From the NCBI GenBank assembly GCA_027307115.1, contig DAHUXN010000026.1, forward strand, positions 1-64,000: 64,000 bases of DNA, read 5' to 3'. The position numbers were made by a program, and so were the translations under genes. Every line of letters begins with the position of its first letter. Position 1 is the stretch's first letter. The notes below the pieces were generated by a model. It was given only the letters and a program-made list of their open reading frames with translations, ran no database searches and was not told the DNA's origin. This document shows, piece by piece, positions 48,991 through 57,413 of this stretch. The DNA comes from Acidobacteriota bacterium. Lineage in GTDB: Bacteria > Acidobacteriota > Terriglobia > Acidiferrales > UBA7541.

Positions 48991-51147
48991 GTGAATCGTA
49001 ATTCGTGTTTAGGCGAAATACGCCGGGCAATCATAGCGGGCGCTGTATTTTGTTTGGTGTTTACACTTTGCGCCGCTGCCCGTCCGGCATCGTCCGGGTT
49101 TACGCTCGAACAAGTAATGAGCTCTCCGTTTCCCGATGAGCTTGTCGCGGCGCGCAATGGCGAACGCATCGCCTGGGTCTTCAACATTCGCGGCGTTCGC
49201 AACGTGTTCGTCGCGGACGGCCCGGATTTCAAGGCGCGCCAGGTGACGCATTACACCGAGGACGATGGCCAGTCGATTGCCAGCCTGCGCCTGACGCCCG
49301 ACGGCAAGACAGTGGTTTACGCGCGCGGCAGCGAAACGAATTCCGCCGGCGAAGTCGCCGATCCCACAAGCAGCGTGCAGAAGCCCGATCAACAAGTGTG
49401 GGCCGCCGATGTGGAGACGGGCCAGCCGCGCCTTCTTGGCGACATGAATTGCGCCCGCGAAGACTGCGAGGACATTGCGATTTCTCCCGATGGCCAAAAT
49501 GCCGTCTGGCCCGCGCGCGACAAGATTTGGATCGCGCCAATCTCAGGCGCGACGCCTGTTAAGGAACTCTGTTACGTCCGCGGCGATAATCTTGACCCGC
49601 AGTGGTCTCCAGACGGCCGTGAAATTGCCTTCACCAGCGTTCGCGACGACCACAGCTTTATCGCCATCTATGATTTTGGCCAAAGCGCGCTGCGATATCT
49701 CCATCCGAGCGTCGATCGCGATAGCTTGCCGAGATGGTCGCCCGACGGCGCAAAAATCGCATACGTCAAAACGAACGGTCTTGAGCGCGGTCTGCCGCTG
49801 ATTCCCCTGCGCCCGCAACCATGGTCCATCTGGGTCGGCGATGCAGCCACCGGTAAGGCGTCCCAAATCTGGCAAAGCGGCGACACGATGGACGACTCGA
49901 TTCCGCGGCTGACCGAGTCAGATTCTTTTCACTTCGCCACAGGCAGTCGCATTGTTTTCGCGTCCGAGAAAGATGGTCGCAATCACCTTTATTCGATTTC
50001 CACGGATGGCGGTGAAGCGAAACTGCTCACGCCGGGCGATTTTGATGTGAAGGACGTGACGCTCAGCAATGACGGAAAAACGATTCTCGAATCGTCGAAT
50101 CAGAACGACGTGGACCGGCGCCACATCTGGAAAGTCAGCGTTGACGGCGGCACGCCGCAGGCGCTGACGCAGGGCGAGACAATCGAATGGACTCCGGTCG
50201 AGACTGGCGACGCTAGATTTGTTCTCTGCCTCGGCTCGAGCGCCACTTCACCAGCGATGCCATACCGAAGTACGAAAAACGGCCGCGAAATGATTGCACA
50301 AGAAGAATTGCCCGCGGATTTTCCGTCGAGCCAGCTCGTCACGCCCAAACAGGTGATTTTCAAGAGCGAAGACGGTCTGGAGATCCACGGCCAGCTCTTT
50401 GTTCCGCGTGGTAGAACGGCGGCTGGCCCCGCGTTGGTCTACATGCACGGCGGCTCAATGCGCCAGATGATGCTCGGCTTTCATTACATGGACTACTACC
50501 ATTACGCCTACTCCGAAAATCAGTATTTGGTCAGCCTGGGTTTCGTCGTGCTCTCCGTCAACTATCGCACCGGTATCATGTACGGACGCGCGTTCCGCGA
50601 ACCGGCGAATGCCGGTTGGCGCGGCGCGTCCGAGTATAAAGACATCGTCGCCGGCGGGAAGTATTTGCAGAATCTTCCGATTGTTGATCGCGACAAAATC
50701 GGCTTATGGGGCGGCTCGTACGGTGGATTCCTGACGGCGATGGGTCTGGCGCGAAACTCCGATATTTTCAAAGCGGGTGTCGACATGCACGGAGTGCACG
50801 ATTGGTCGGTGTTTCTCTCGCGTTGGGAGCGACAGAGCGAGGGCGCGCCCGACTTGAAGGATGCCGTGAAGCTGGCATTCAACTCCTCGCCGGATGCTTC
50901 CGTGGCAACTTGGAAATCGCCCGTGCTGCTGATTCAGGGCGACGACGACCGCAACGTACCGTTCAGTCAAATGGTGGATTTAGTGCAGCGCCTGCGCGCG
51001 CAACATGTTCCGTTTGAGCAAATGGTTTTCCCCGACGAAATCCACGGTTTCCTGATGTGGAAGACGTGGATTCGCGCCTATTCCGCCACCGCCGATTTCT
51101 TTGAGCGCGTGCTGGTGAAGGGAGAGACGATTCCGCCGAGCCACTGA
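48991..51147 (+). CDS. S9-family (prolyl oligopeptidase / DPP-IV-like) peptidase
   Basis: This protein of about 718 residues has a signal peptide (residues 12-34), an N-terminal beta-propeller with repeated WSPDG motifs, and a C-terminal alpha/beta hydrolase domain. Catalytic residues: Ser in GLWGGSYGGFLTAMG, Asp in LIQGDDDRNVPFSQ, His in DEIHGFLMWKTW. It would cleave short peptides outside the cytoplasm. The GTG at 48991 is chosen because it directly precedes the signal peptide and follows a GGGGGTG ribosome binding site; an in-frame ATG at 48958 is possible. Confidence 0.9.
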   Translation: MNRNSCLGEIRRAIIAGAVFCLVFTLCAAARPASSGFTLEQVMSSPFPDELVAARNGERIAWVFNIRGVRNVFVADGPDFKARQVTHYTEDDGQSIASLRLTPDGKTVVYARGSETNSAGEVADPTSSVQKPDQQVWAADVETGQPRLLGDMNCAREDCEDIAISPDGQNAVWPARDKIWIAPISGATPVKELCYVRGDNLDPQWSPDGREIAFTSVRDDHSFIAIYDFGQSALRYLHPSVDRDSLPRWSPDGAKIAYVKTNGLERGLPLIPLRPQPWSIWVGDAATGKASQIWQSGDTMDDSIPRLTESDSFHFATGSRIVFASEKDGRNHLYSISTDGGEAKLLTPGDFDVKDVTLSNDGKTILESSNQNDVDRRHIWKVSVDGGTPQALTQGETIEWTPVETGDARFVLCLGSSATSPAMPYRSTKNGREMIAQEELPADFPSSQLVTPKQVIFKSEDGLEIHGQLFVPRGRTAAGPALVYMHGGSMRQMMLGFHYMDYYHYAYSENQYLVSLGFVVLSVNYRTGIMYGRAFREPANAGWRGASEYKDIVAGGKYLQNLPIVDRDKIGLWGGSYGGFLTAMGLARNSDIFKAGVDMHGVHDWSVFLSRWERQSEGAPDLKDAVKLAFNSSPDASVATWKSPVLLIQGDDDRNVPFSQMVDLVQRLRAQHVPFEQMVFPDEIHGFLMWKTWIRAYSATADFFERVLVKGETIPPSH

Positions 51148-51291
51148 CGCACTCAGAGTGTTCGGGTTCGCCATCGGCTATACGGGGGCGGCGAAGTGGC
51201 GTCGCATATGCTGGAAGAGGCTCTGAAGCTCCCCAACGCCTTCTTGCCGACCACGATTCACTTGGACACTGTGCTTTTCTAACGTTCGAGG

Positions 51292-52926
51292 TTACTGCCG
51301 TTCCTCGGCAGCTTGGCGCTCCGCTACGATTTTCTTCGCGTTGTCGTAGAGAGCCTTCGCTTGCGGGATCAAATCTTCGGCCTTCAGGACTTGCGCATCA
51401 TCGTTCACCGCGACCTTGTAGCCCGCGGGAATGCCAAGAGCGTACGTGAACGCTTCTCGCTTGATGTGATCTTTAATCCAGTCCAGGTTGGCGCTGATCA
51501 ATTCAGGCGTGTACTTGATGTGTTGCTTGTCCAGGAACCCGAGAAATTCCTTCATCACGGCGTCATCCACCGTGAAATCCTTGGTGATCGTCGGATGCGT
51601 GCCCATGAAGTAGCGTGTGAAATCGCCGACGCCGATGGGTTGCGATGAAACGAAAAAGGGATCGGCTGGGAAAAACACGCCGCGCCCGTAAAGAAGTTGC
51701 TGAAAGGGGTCCAGTTTGGGAGCTGGGTCCGGCACGTCTGGAGTGATCCCGCCGCCGCCGTAGACTTTCCGCCCGCTATCCGTCAGCTTGACTTCCGGCT
51801 CTTTGTTCGGCTGGCGATTATATTCATAATCGTAGAGTGATACGTCTTTGTAGTCGCGTTGAATCAGGCGTCCGCTGGGAGTGTAATACCGCGCCGTCGT
51901 CAGCAGCAGCATGGTGTTGTCGCTGAGCGGGAATTGCGTTTGCACCAAGCCTTTGCCGAAGCTGCGTTCCCCGGCAACCAGCGCGCGGTCATGGTCCTGC
52001 AGCGCGCCCGCCACGATCTCCGAGGCCGATGCGCTCCCGCCGTTGACCAGCACGACCACCGGAATATCGTTGCCGTTGTTGCCGCGCAGCGCATAGTAGC
52101 GCCGCTCAGAGGAGCTGCGCCCCTTGTGCGAAACAACCAACTGATCCTTGGATAAAAACATGTCAGACATCCCCACGGCCTGCATCAGCAATCCCCCCGG
52201 ATTGCCGCGAAGATCCAGAATCAAACCGTCGAGGTGCGAGTAATCGAGTTTCCTTAGCGCTGCCTTGAGGTCGCTGTCCGTGGTCTCTGAGCTGAAGCCG
52301 GTCACGTGAACGTACCCCACTCCGGGTTTGAGCAACGTCGCGAATTCAACGGAGGACTGCGGTATTTCGTCCCGCATCACGTTCACGACGATCGGTTTCG
52401 GCGATCCTTCGCGGCTCAGGGTAATCGTCACCACCGTGCCCTTTGGCCCCTTCAGTATGTTCGCGACTTGAAGCGTTGTGAATCCAGTGCAGTCCTTACC
52501 GTCCACCTTCATGACAAAATCGCCGGGCTTGATTCCAGCTCTGTCGGCGGGCGATCCGGGAAACGGGGAAACGACTTCGATGTGGTTTCCGTTGGGCACG
52601 ATGCGCATTCCCACGCCGTAGTAATTGCCGCGCTGTTCTTCCAGCATCAGCGCCCATTGCTGAGGATCAAAGAAATTCGAGTGCGGGTCAAGGACGTGAA
52701 GCATCCCCGGGATGGCGCCATCGTATACAATTTTGTCGGTGTCTATGGGTTCGGCGTAATTCTGTTGAACGATGGAGAGTACCCGGGCGAACGACTGCAC
52801 GGACTCCTGTAGATCCGTGGCTCCCGCGGCCGTTGCCTTAAGGGACGGACCATAAAGTCCGCCTAAAATTGCTGCAATCGTCAGGATAATCGCTAAAAGA
52901 AAAGCCCCGCGTTTGTGCGATTCCAT
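51292..52926 (-). CDS. C-terminal processing peptidase (S41)
   Basis: This 544-residue exported protease has an N-terminal anchor (about residues 6-25), a CtpA-type cap, a PDZ domain (GVGMRIVPNGNHIEVVSPFPGSPADRAGIKPGDFVMKVDG), and the S41 core with the Ser-Lys dyad: Ser in NGGSASASEIVAGALQD and Lys in ERSFGKGLVQT. A C-terminal extension of about 150 residues is present. It would trim or degrade periplasmic proteins. The ATG at 52926 is preferred because the upstream extension would cross the tatB promoter and has no family match. It is divergent from tatB-tatC. Confidence 0.9.
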   Translation of the reverse strand: MESHKRGAFLLAIILTIAAILGGLYGPSLKATAAGATDLQESVQSFARVLSIVQQNYAEPIDTDKIVYDGAIPGMLHVLDPHSNFFDPQQWALMLEEQRGNYYGVGMRIVPNGNHIEVVSPFPGSPADRAGIKPGDFVMKVDGKDCTGFTTLQVANILKGPKGTVVTITLSREGSPKPIVVNVMRDEIPQSSVEFATLLKPGVGYVHVTGFSSETTDSDLKAALRKLDYSHLDGLILDLRGNPGGLLMQAVGMSDMFLSKDQLVVSHKGRSSSERRYYALRGNNGNDIPVVVLVNGGSASASEIVAGALQDHDRALVAGERSFGKGLVQTQFPLSDNTMLLLTTARYYTPSGRLIQRDYKDVSLYDYEYNRQPNKEPEVKLTDSGRKVYGGGGITPDVPDPAPKLDPFQQLLYGRGVFFPADPFFVSSQPIGVGDFTRYFMGTHPTITKDFTVDDAVMKEFLGFLDKQHIKYTPELISANLDWIKDHIKREAFTYALGIPAGYKVAVNDDAQVLKAEDLIPQAKALYDNAKKIVAERQAAEERQ

Positions 52927-52950
52927 GGATCCCTCAATGTGTCTCACGGC

Positions 52951-52959
52951 AGTATAGCA
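52951..52959 (-). promoter_or_regulatory. extended -10 promoter of the S41 peptidase gene
   Basis: On the minus strand TGC-TATACT lies 24 bases before the start codon at 52926. The 25-base stretch to the tat -35 is shared by two divergent promoters. Confidence 0.4.
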
Positions 52960-52975
52960 CACATTTTCAGGCGGT

Positions 52976-53004
52976 TTGACACGCCTGCCAGCCTCTTCTA
53001 TGAT
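52976..53004 (+). promoter_or_regulatory. consensus sigma-70 promoter of the tat operon
   Basis: TTGACA (52976-52981) and TATGAT (52999-53004) are separated by exactly 17 bases. It is the best sigma-70 promoter seen in the window. Transcription near 53011 rules out tatB starts upstream of it. Confidence 0.85.
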
Positions 53005-53034
53005 GCAAAAGAAGGCGATCGCGCACCCAAAAAA

Positions 53035-53490
53035 ATGCTGAGCATGCCCCATCTTGTGATTATTTTTTTAGTGGCCCTGCTCGTGTTCGGCCCCGAGAAA
53101 TTGCCTGAACTGGCGCGCACCTTCGGAAAAGCGATGGCCGAATTCAGGCGCGCGACGGGCGACTTGCGCGCGGGATTCGAAGAGCACATGCGCGAACTCG
53201 AGCGTGAGACGCGCATTTCGGAAGCGGCGAAACAGCAGGCTAATCCGCCGCCCAAGGAGCACGCGGCCGAGACAGCCACGCAAGCCGGCACGCTGCCGGA
53301 GCCCCCGGCAATCAACGAACGGCCAGGCGCTGCTCTGCCCGACTTCCCGCAGGCCGTCGCGCCCGCCCCCGAGCACGAAACCTCAAGCGTATCTCCATCG
53401 GCAGCGCCGGAATCCGGCAGCTCCAGCCACTCTTCAGATCCACCGACCCGCGAGACCGTCCCAGAAAAGGCGAGCGATGGTCACGCCTAG
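53035..53490 (+). CDS. tatB: twin-arginine translocase TatA/TatB-type subunit
   Basis: This protein of about 151 residues has a short N-terminal membrane helix (HLVIIFLVALLVFG), the hinge motif FGPEKLPELARTFGKAMAEFRRATGDL, an amphipathic helix, and an acidic, Pro/Ala/Ser-rich tail of about 85 residues. The Pro after the hinge and the Glu-rich helix suit TatB, though TatA is possible. Start candidates are 53035 and 53044; both lie after the promoter. The 3' end overlaps tatC by 14 bases in another frame, so the pair is co-translated. Confidence 0.88.
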   Translation: MLSMPHLVIIFLVALLVFGPEKLPELARTFGKAMAEFRRATGDLRAGFEEHMRELERETRISEAAKQQANPPPKEHAAETATQAGTLPEPPAINERPGAALPDFPQAVAPAPEHETSSVSPSAAPESGSSSHSSDPPTRETVPEKASDGHA

Positions 53491-54301
53491 CCAGCCCGCG
53501 CTGCCTCAGTCCAATCGTGGAGCAGAAGAAGACACCAGCGACAAAATGTCGCTGATTGAACATCTGATCGAACTGCGCAAGCGCCTGCTTTATTCGGCAG
53601 TCGCCATCGCCATCGGCTTTGTCATCGGCTTTTCCGTCGCAAAATGGGTCATCAACTTCGTTGCCCAGCCGATGGTCCACGCGCTCCAGCAAGCGCATTA
53701 TCCCGACAAACTGATTTTCACGGGTCCCGCCGAGTACGTGAATCTTCTAATCAAAGTTGGGTTCTATCTGGGCCTGGTGATCGCGTTGCCCGTGATCCTT
53801 CATCAAATCTGGCTTTTCGTCGCGCCGGGTCTCTATAAACACGAACGCAAGGCCGTGCTTTCCTTCATTCTGTCTTCCGTTGTTCTGTTTCTCTGCGGAA
53901 TTGCGTTCGCATATTTCATTTTGCTGCCGTTCGTCCTCAAGTTCCTCATCACTTTCCAGGGCCCGCAGGGCCCGTTCCAGCCGCTCATCAGCATCAGCGA
54001 GTATTTCGATTTGATTCTCATCGTGATGGTTGGGCTTGGCGCAATCTTCGAGCTTCCTGTGTTGATTTTCGTCCTTTCGGTTTTTGGCATTGTCACGCCA
54101 CAATGGCTCTGGAAGAATCTGCGTTACGCCATCTTGATCATAACCATCGTGGCCGCGATTGTTACGCCCACGCCGGATGCAACCACGATGCTCGTGTTCA
54201 TGGCGCCCATGCTCGGCCTCTATTTTGTCGGGATTGCTGTGTCGTACATGGTGTTTCGTAAAAAACGCAAGCGTGAAATTGCCGAGCAAAGTGCACAATA
54301 A
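53477..54301 (+). CDS. tatC: twin-arginine translocase subunit TatC
   Basis: This 274-residue membrane protein is the substrate receptor of the Tat pathway, which exports folded proteins. Seen: the N-terminal motif SLIEHLIELRKRLLYS (about residues 25-40), six membrane helices, and the conserved FxAPGLYKHERK loop (FVAPGLYKHERKAVL). Length is normal. The ATG at 53477 is set by the first conserved block; the frame extends upstream through tatB but that part is not conserved. It overlaps tatB by 14 bases. Confidence 0.95.
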   Translation: MVTPSQPALPQSNRGAEEDTSDKMSLIEHLIELRKRLLYSAVAIAIGFVIGFSVAKWVINFVAQPMVHALQQAHYPDKLIFTGPAEYVNLLIKVGFYLGLVIALPVILHQIWLFVAPGLYKHERKAVLSFILSSVVLFLCGIAFAYFILLPFVLKFLITFQGPQGPFQPLISISEYFDLILIVMVGLGAIFELPVLIFVLSVFGIVTPQWLWKNLRYAILIITIVAAIVTPTPDATTMLVFMAPMLGLYFVGIAVSYMVFRKKRKREIAEQSAQ

Positions 54302-54366
54302 AGTAACGGAATCGAAAAAAGAACGTTGAAAGCAATGCAGAAGGCGGAGGCCAGAAAGGAGCACAA

Positions 54367-55353
54367 ATGTTAGGCGGCTTGCGAATTTCTTTGGGAATCG
54401 TGGCGGTGGCGTGCGCCATGGGATGCAGCGCTGGAGGAAATAAATCAAACGTAACATCAGGTAGCGTCGCAGCCGCTGGCCCGGTGATAGCTCCCCAGGA
54501 CAAAGCCCCCGCGCCGCAACAAACCGGTGGTTTCGACGGCCAGCGCGCATATGATTACACAGCGAAGCTCGTTAGCTTCGGGCCGCGCCCGTCGGGCTCC
54601 GACGCCATTAAGAAGACGCAGGATTATATTTCCGGTGAGCTGCGCGCCGACGGTTGCCAAATCGACGAGGACAATTTTAATGCGCAAACCCCCATCGGCA
54701 CTCTCGCCATGAAAAATATCGTCGCGAAGGTGCCCGGCACCGGCAAAAACGTCATTCTGCTGCTGACTCACTACGATACGGTGCGCACGACCCCAAATTT
54801 TGTCGGCGCGGAGGACGGCGGTTCCTCAACTGGCTTGATGCTCGAAGCGGCGCGCCTCCTGTGCGGCAAAAAGCAGCCCGTCGCGATTTGGATGGCGTTT
54901 CTCGACGGCGAAGAAGCCATGGTTGATTGGAACCAGAACAATGATCACACGTATGGCAGCCGCCAGATGGCCGCGAATCTTGAACTCACGGGTCAGCTGA
55001 AAAATATCAAAGCCGTAATTCTCGTCGACATGATTGGTCAAAAAGGTCTGCACATTTCCAAGGACTCATACTCGACACCATGGCTCACCGACCTTGTGTG
55101 GTCGACCGCCGCAAAACTCGGCTATCAGAATGTGTTCGTCCCGCAAACCTCGAGCACCGAGGATGACCATCAGCCGTTCCTCGCCAAGGGATTGGCCGCC
55201 GTCGACCTGATCGACCTGAACGATTACATCAACGAAGGCTACTGGCACACTGCGCAGGATACGATGGACAAAATCAGCCCCAAGAGTCTGGCCATCGTCG
55301 GCCACGTGGTTTTGGCCAGTGTCGACGAGCTCGAAAAGAAATTCTCGCAGTGA
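54367..55353 (+). CDS. M28-family zinc peptidase / glutaminyl cyclase-like lipoprotein
   Basis: This 328-residue protein has a lipoprotein signal peptide (VACAMGC, lipobox Cys at about residue 20), a flexible Gly/Ser/Pro linker, then an M28 domain: zinc ligands in LLTHYDTV, ...GAEDGGSSTGLMLEAARLL, FLDGEEAM and the DMIGQKG block, with a late His in DDHQPFL. Aminopeptidase and glutaminyl-peptide cyclotransferase share this layout; I cannot separate the two by eye. It follows tatC by 65 bases and may be co-transcribed with it. Confidence 0.83.
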   Translation: MLGGLRISLGIVAVACAMGCSAGGNKSNVTSGSVAAAGPVIAPQDKAPAPQQTGGFDGQRAYDYTAKLVSFGPRPSGSDAIKKTQDYISGELRADGCQIDEDNFNAQTPIGTLAMKNIVAKVPGTGKNVILLLTHYDTVRTTPNFVGAEDGGSSTGLMLEAARLLCGKKQPVAIWMAFLDGEEAMVDWNQNNDHTYGSRQMAANLELTGQLKNIKAVILVDMIGQKGLHISKDSYSTPWLTDLVWSTAAKLGYQNVFVPQTSSTEDDHQPFLAKGLAAVDLIDLNDYINEGYWHTAQDTMDKISPKSLAIVGHVVLASVDELEKKFSQ

Positions 55354-55413
55354 CGCTGGACAGAAGGAACGCAGGTTTTACCGCGATTGTCGCGAATGCC
55401 GCCGAAGCATTGA

Positions 55414-55422
55414 TGCTATAAC
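55414..55422 (+). promoter_or_regulatory. extended -10 candidate for aroB
   Basis: TGCTATAAC has the extended -10 form and lies 11 bases before the aroB ATG at 55434, giving a leader of about 5 bases. No -35 is evident. Confidence 0.35.
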
Positions 55423-55433
55423 TCCAATCTCCG

Positions 55434-56549
55434 ATGGGAACACTTCATGTACGTTCGGAGTCGTCGAGATACCCGGTGATTTGCGGCCGCGGTTCGCTCG
55501 CGCGCCTCGGCAATCTCGTCGATGACTTGAGCCAAGGCGGAGAAGTGTTTGTGCTTTCGTCGCCTCGCGTGTGGAAATTGTGGGGCCGCGCGGTGGAGCG
55601 GCAACTTGCGGACGTGCGTCGTGACCGGGTCATTTTATTCGACGATAGGGAAGCAGCGAAACGCCTCGCCACGATTGAGGGGATTTGCCGCAAGCTCGCG
55701 CACGCACACGCCGATCGCCAAGCCTTGCTCGTCGCTGTAGGAGGCGGCGTCGTCGGCGACGTTGCCGGCTTCGCGGCTTCGAGTTATCTGCGTGGCGTCC
55801 GGATTGTCCACGTGCCCACCACGGTTGTCGGGCAGGTCGACAGCGCGATCGGCGGAAAAACTGGCGTCGATTTGCCGGAAGGGAAGAACCTCATCGGCGC
55901 TTTTTACCCGCCTCAATTGGTGCTCGCCGACCCGTCAGTATTGCGCACGTTGCCGGCGCGCCAATTTCGTTCGGGCCTCTACGAAGTAATTAAATACGCC
56001 GTGATTGGCGACAAGGAACTTTTCGCATTTCTCGAACGCAAGTTCGATGCATTGTTGCGCATGGATATGCGCGCGCTCGAATGGGTGATTGAACGCTGCA
56101 TTCGTGCGAAAGCGCGCATTGTGAGCCGCGACGAACGCGAGGCCGGTCCCAGGCAAGTTCTGAATTTCGGCCACACCATCGGCCACGCTCTCGAATCGCT
56201 CACGGAATACAAAATATTTCTTCACGGTGAAGCTGTCGCGTGGGGAATGTTGGGGGCAACGCTGATCGCGGTGGGCATGAATCGGCTGGGCGAAACAGAC
56301 GCGAGCCTAATCGCTTCCCTTATTGCGCGCTGCGGAAGCTTGCCGCCATTGCCTCGCATTTCGTCTATTGAACTGTCGCGCGCAATCGCTTCCGACAAGA
56401 AGTCACGTGCCGGCCGCGTTCGCTGGGTGCTGCCGAGGCGTATCGGCGACGCCAATATCGGCGTCGATGTCCCGAAAAAAGTTGTCGCGATGGCATGGCG
56501 CGAGCTGCCGTCGTTTTTCGCTCGCGCGTGCCGAAGTGGGCGCACGTGA
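55434..56549 (+). CDS. aroB: 3-dehydroquinate synthase
   Basis: This 371-residue enzyme makes 3-dehydroquinate in the shikimate pathway with NAD and a divalent metal. Seen: the NAD site VGGGVVGDVAGFAASSYLRG, VPTTVVGQVDSAIGGKTGVDLPEGKNLIGAFYPP, the metal ligand Glu in YEVIKYAVIGD and His residues in NFGHTIGHALE and HGEAVAWGM. Length is normal. The ATG is at 55434. Its stop overlaps the GTG of the methyltransferase gene (GTGA), so the two are coupled, linking aromatic and quinone synthesis. Confidence 0.95.
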   Translation: MGTLHVRSESSRYPVICGRGSLARLGNLVDDLSQGGEVFVLSSPRVWKLWGRAVERQLADVRRDRVILFDDREAAKRLATIEGICRKLAHAHADRQALLVAVGGGVVGDVAGFAASSYLRGVRIVHVPTTVVGQVDSAIGGKTGVDLPEGKNLIGAFYPPQLVLADPSVLRTLPARQFRSGLYEVIKYAVIGDKELFAFLERKFDALLRMDMRALEWVIERCIRAKARIVSRDEREAGPRQVLNFGHTIGHALESLTEYKIFLHGEAVAWGMLGATLIAVGMNRLGETDASLIASLIARCGSLPPLPRISSIELSRAIASDKKSRAGRVRWVLPRRIGDANIGVDVPKKVVAMAWRELPSFFARACRSGRT

Positions 56550-57364
56550 GTCGCGCCGCCGATCCTGTCGACTCTCCGAATGGCGCGGTTTTGCCCGGAA
56601 CGCGCCCTCAAGGTGCTCACGATGAGGGCGAAGCGCAGCGACGCGTTCGCGACATGTTCAGCAACATCGCGCCACGCTACGATTTCCTCAATCATTTCCT
56701 GTCTGGCTCGTTCGACAAGCTGTGGCGCAGACGCACGGCAAAGAGGTTCACCCACATTTTGCATTCGCCGCACGCCCGAGTGCTGGATTTGTGTTGCGGC
56801 ACGGGTGACCTACTGTTCGCCCTCGAGCACGAAGCAGGGAATTCCTGCAAAGAAGTTCAAGAAGCGCCGCGCCGCTTCTTTGGCGCCGATTTTGCACTCC
56901 CGATGTTGAATCTCGCCCAGTCCAAAAAAAAGGCCACAAATAAAAATTGTCGTACCGGCTTTCTGGCAGCTGATGCGCTTACCTTACCGTTCGCCGACGC
57001 GAGCTTCGATCTCGTCACCACTGCGTTCGGTTTTCGCAACCTGGTGAACTACGAACGCGGCTTGCGCGAGATGGCTCGCGTCCTGCGCTCCGGTGGGGAA
57101 CTGGGCATTCTGGAATTTTGCACGCCATCAAACGGAGCTCTCGCGGCGCTCTACAATTTCTATTTCAACAGGATTCTGCCGAAAGTGGGAGGCGCAATTT
57201 CCGGAAGCGGGGAAGCGTATTCCTACCTTCCGCAGTCCGTGCAGAAATTCCCGCAGCCGAAAATCCTCGCGGAATGGCTCAAGACTGCCGGATTCGAGAA
57301 TGTGCAGTACGAACGTTGGACCTGCGGCATCGTTGCGCTACATCGCGGAGCGAAAAGCAGTTGA
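56546..57364 (+). CDS. menG: ubiquinone/menaquinone C-methyltransferase (UbiE/MenG family)
   Basis: This 272-residue SAM-dependent methyltransferase has the UbiE N-terminus (VRDMFSNIAPRYDFLNHFLSGSFDKLWRR), motif I VLDLCCGTGDLLFAL, DALTLPFADASFDLVTTAFGFRNLVNYERGLREMARVLRSGGELGILEF and a C-terminal PKVGGAISGSGEAYSYLPQSVQKFPQP block. It methylates the quinone ring of demethylmenaquinone (or the ubiquinone precursor). Acidobacteriota use menaquinone, so MenG is the likelier role. The start is GTG at 56546, overlapping aroB by 4 bases. Confidence 0.92.
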   Translation: MSRAADPVDSPNGAVLPGTRPQGAHDEGEAQRRVRDMFSNIAPRYDFLNHFLSGSFDKLWRRRTAKRFTHILHSPHARVLDLCCGTGDLLFALEHEAGNSCKEVQEAPRRFFGADFALPMLNLAQSKKKATNKNCRTGFLAADALTLPFADASFDLVTTAFGFRNLVNYERGLREMARVLRSGGELGILEFCTPSNGALAALYNFYFNRILPKVGGAISGSGEAYSYLPQSVQKFPQPKILAEWLKTAGFENVQYERWTCGIVALHRGAKSS

Positions 57365-57413
57365 CCGTGAATCGTCGAAGGTCTTCTGACTCTTACCTCT
57401 CAACTTCCCCTCA

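Noticed and set aside
51148-51291. Short open frame with an HMLEEALKLPNAFLPTT-like peptide after the S9 peptidase
   Set aside because: It could be a gene remnant, but it is only about 25-40 codons, has no ribosome binding site and matches nothing I recognise.
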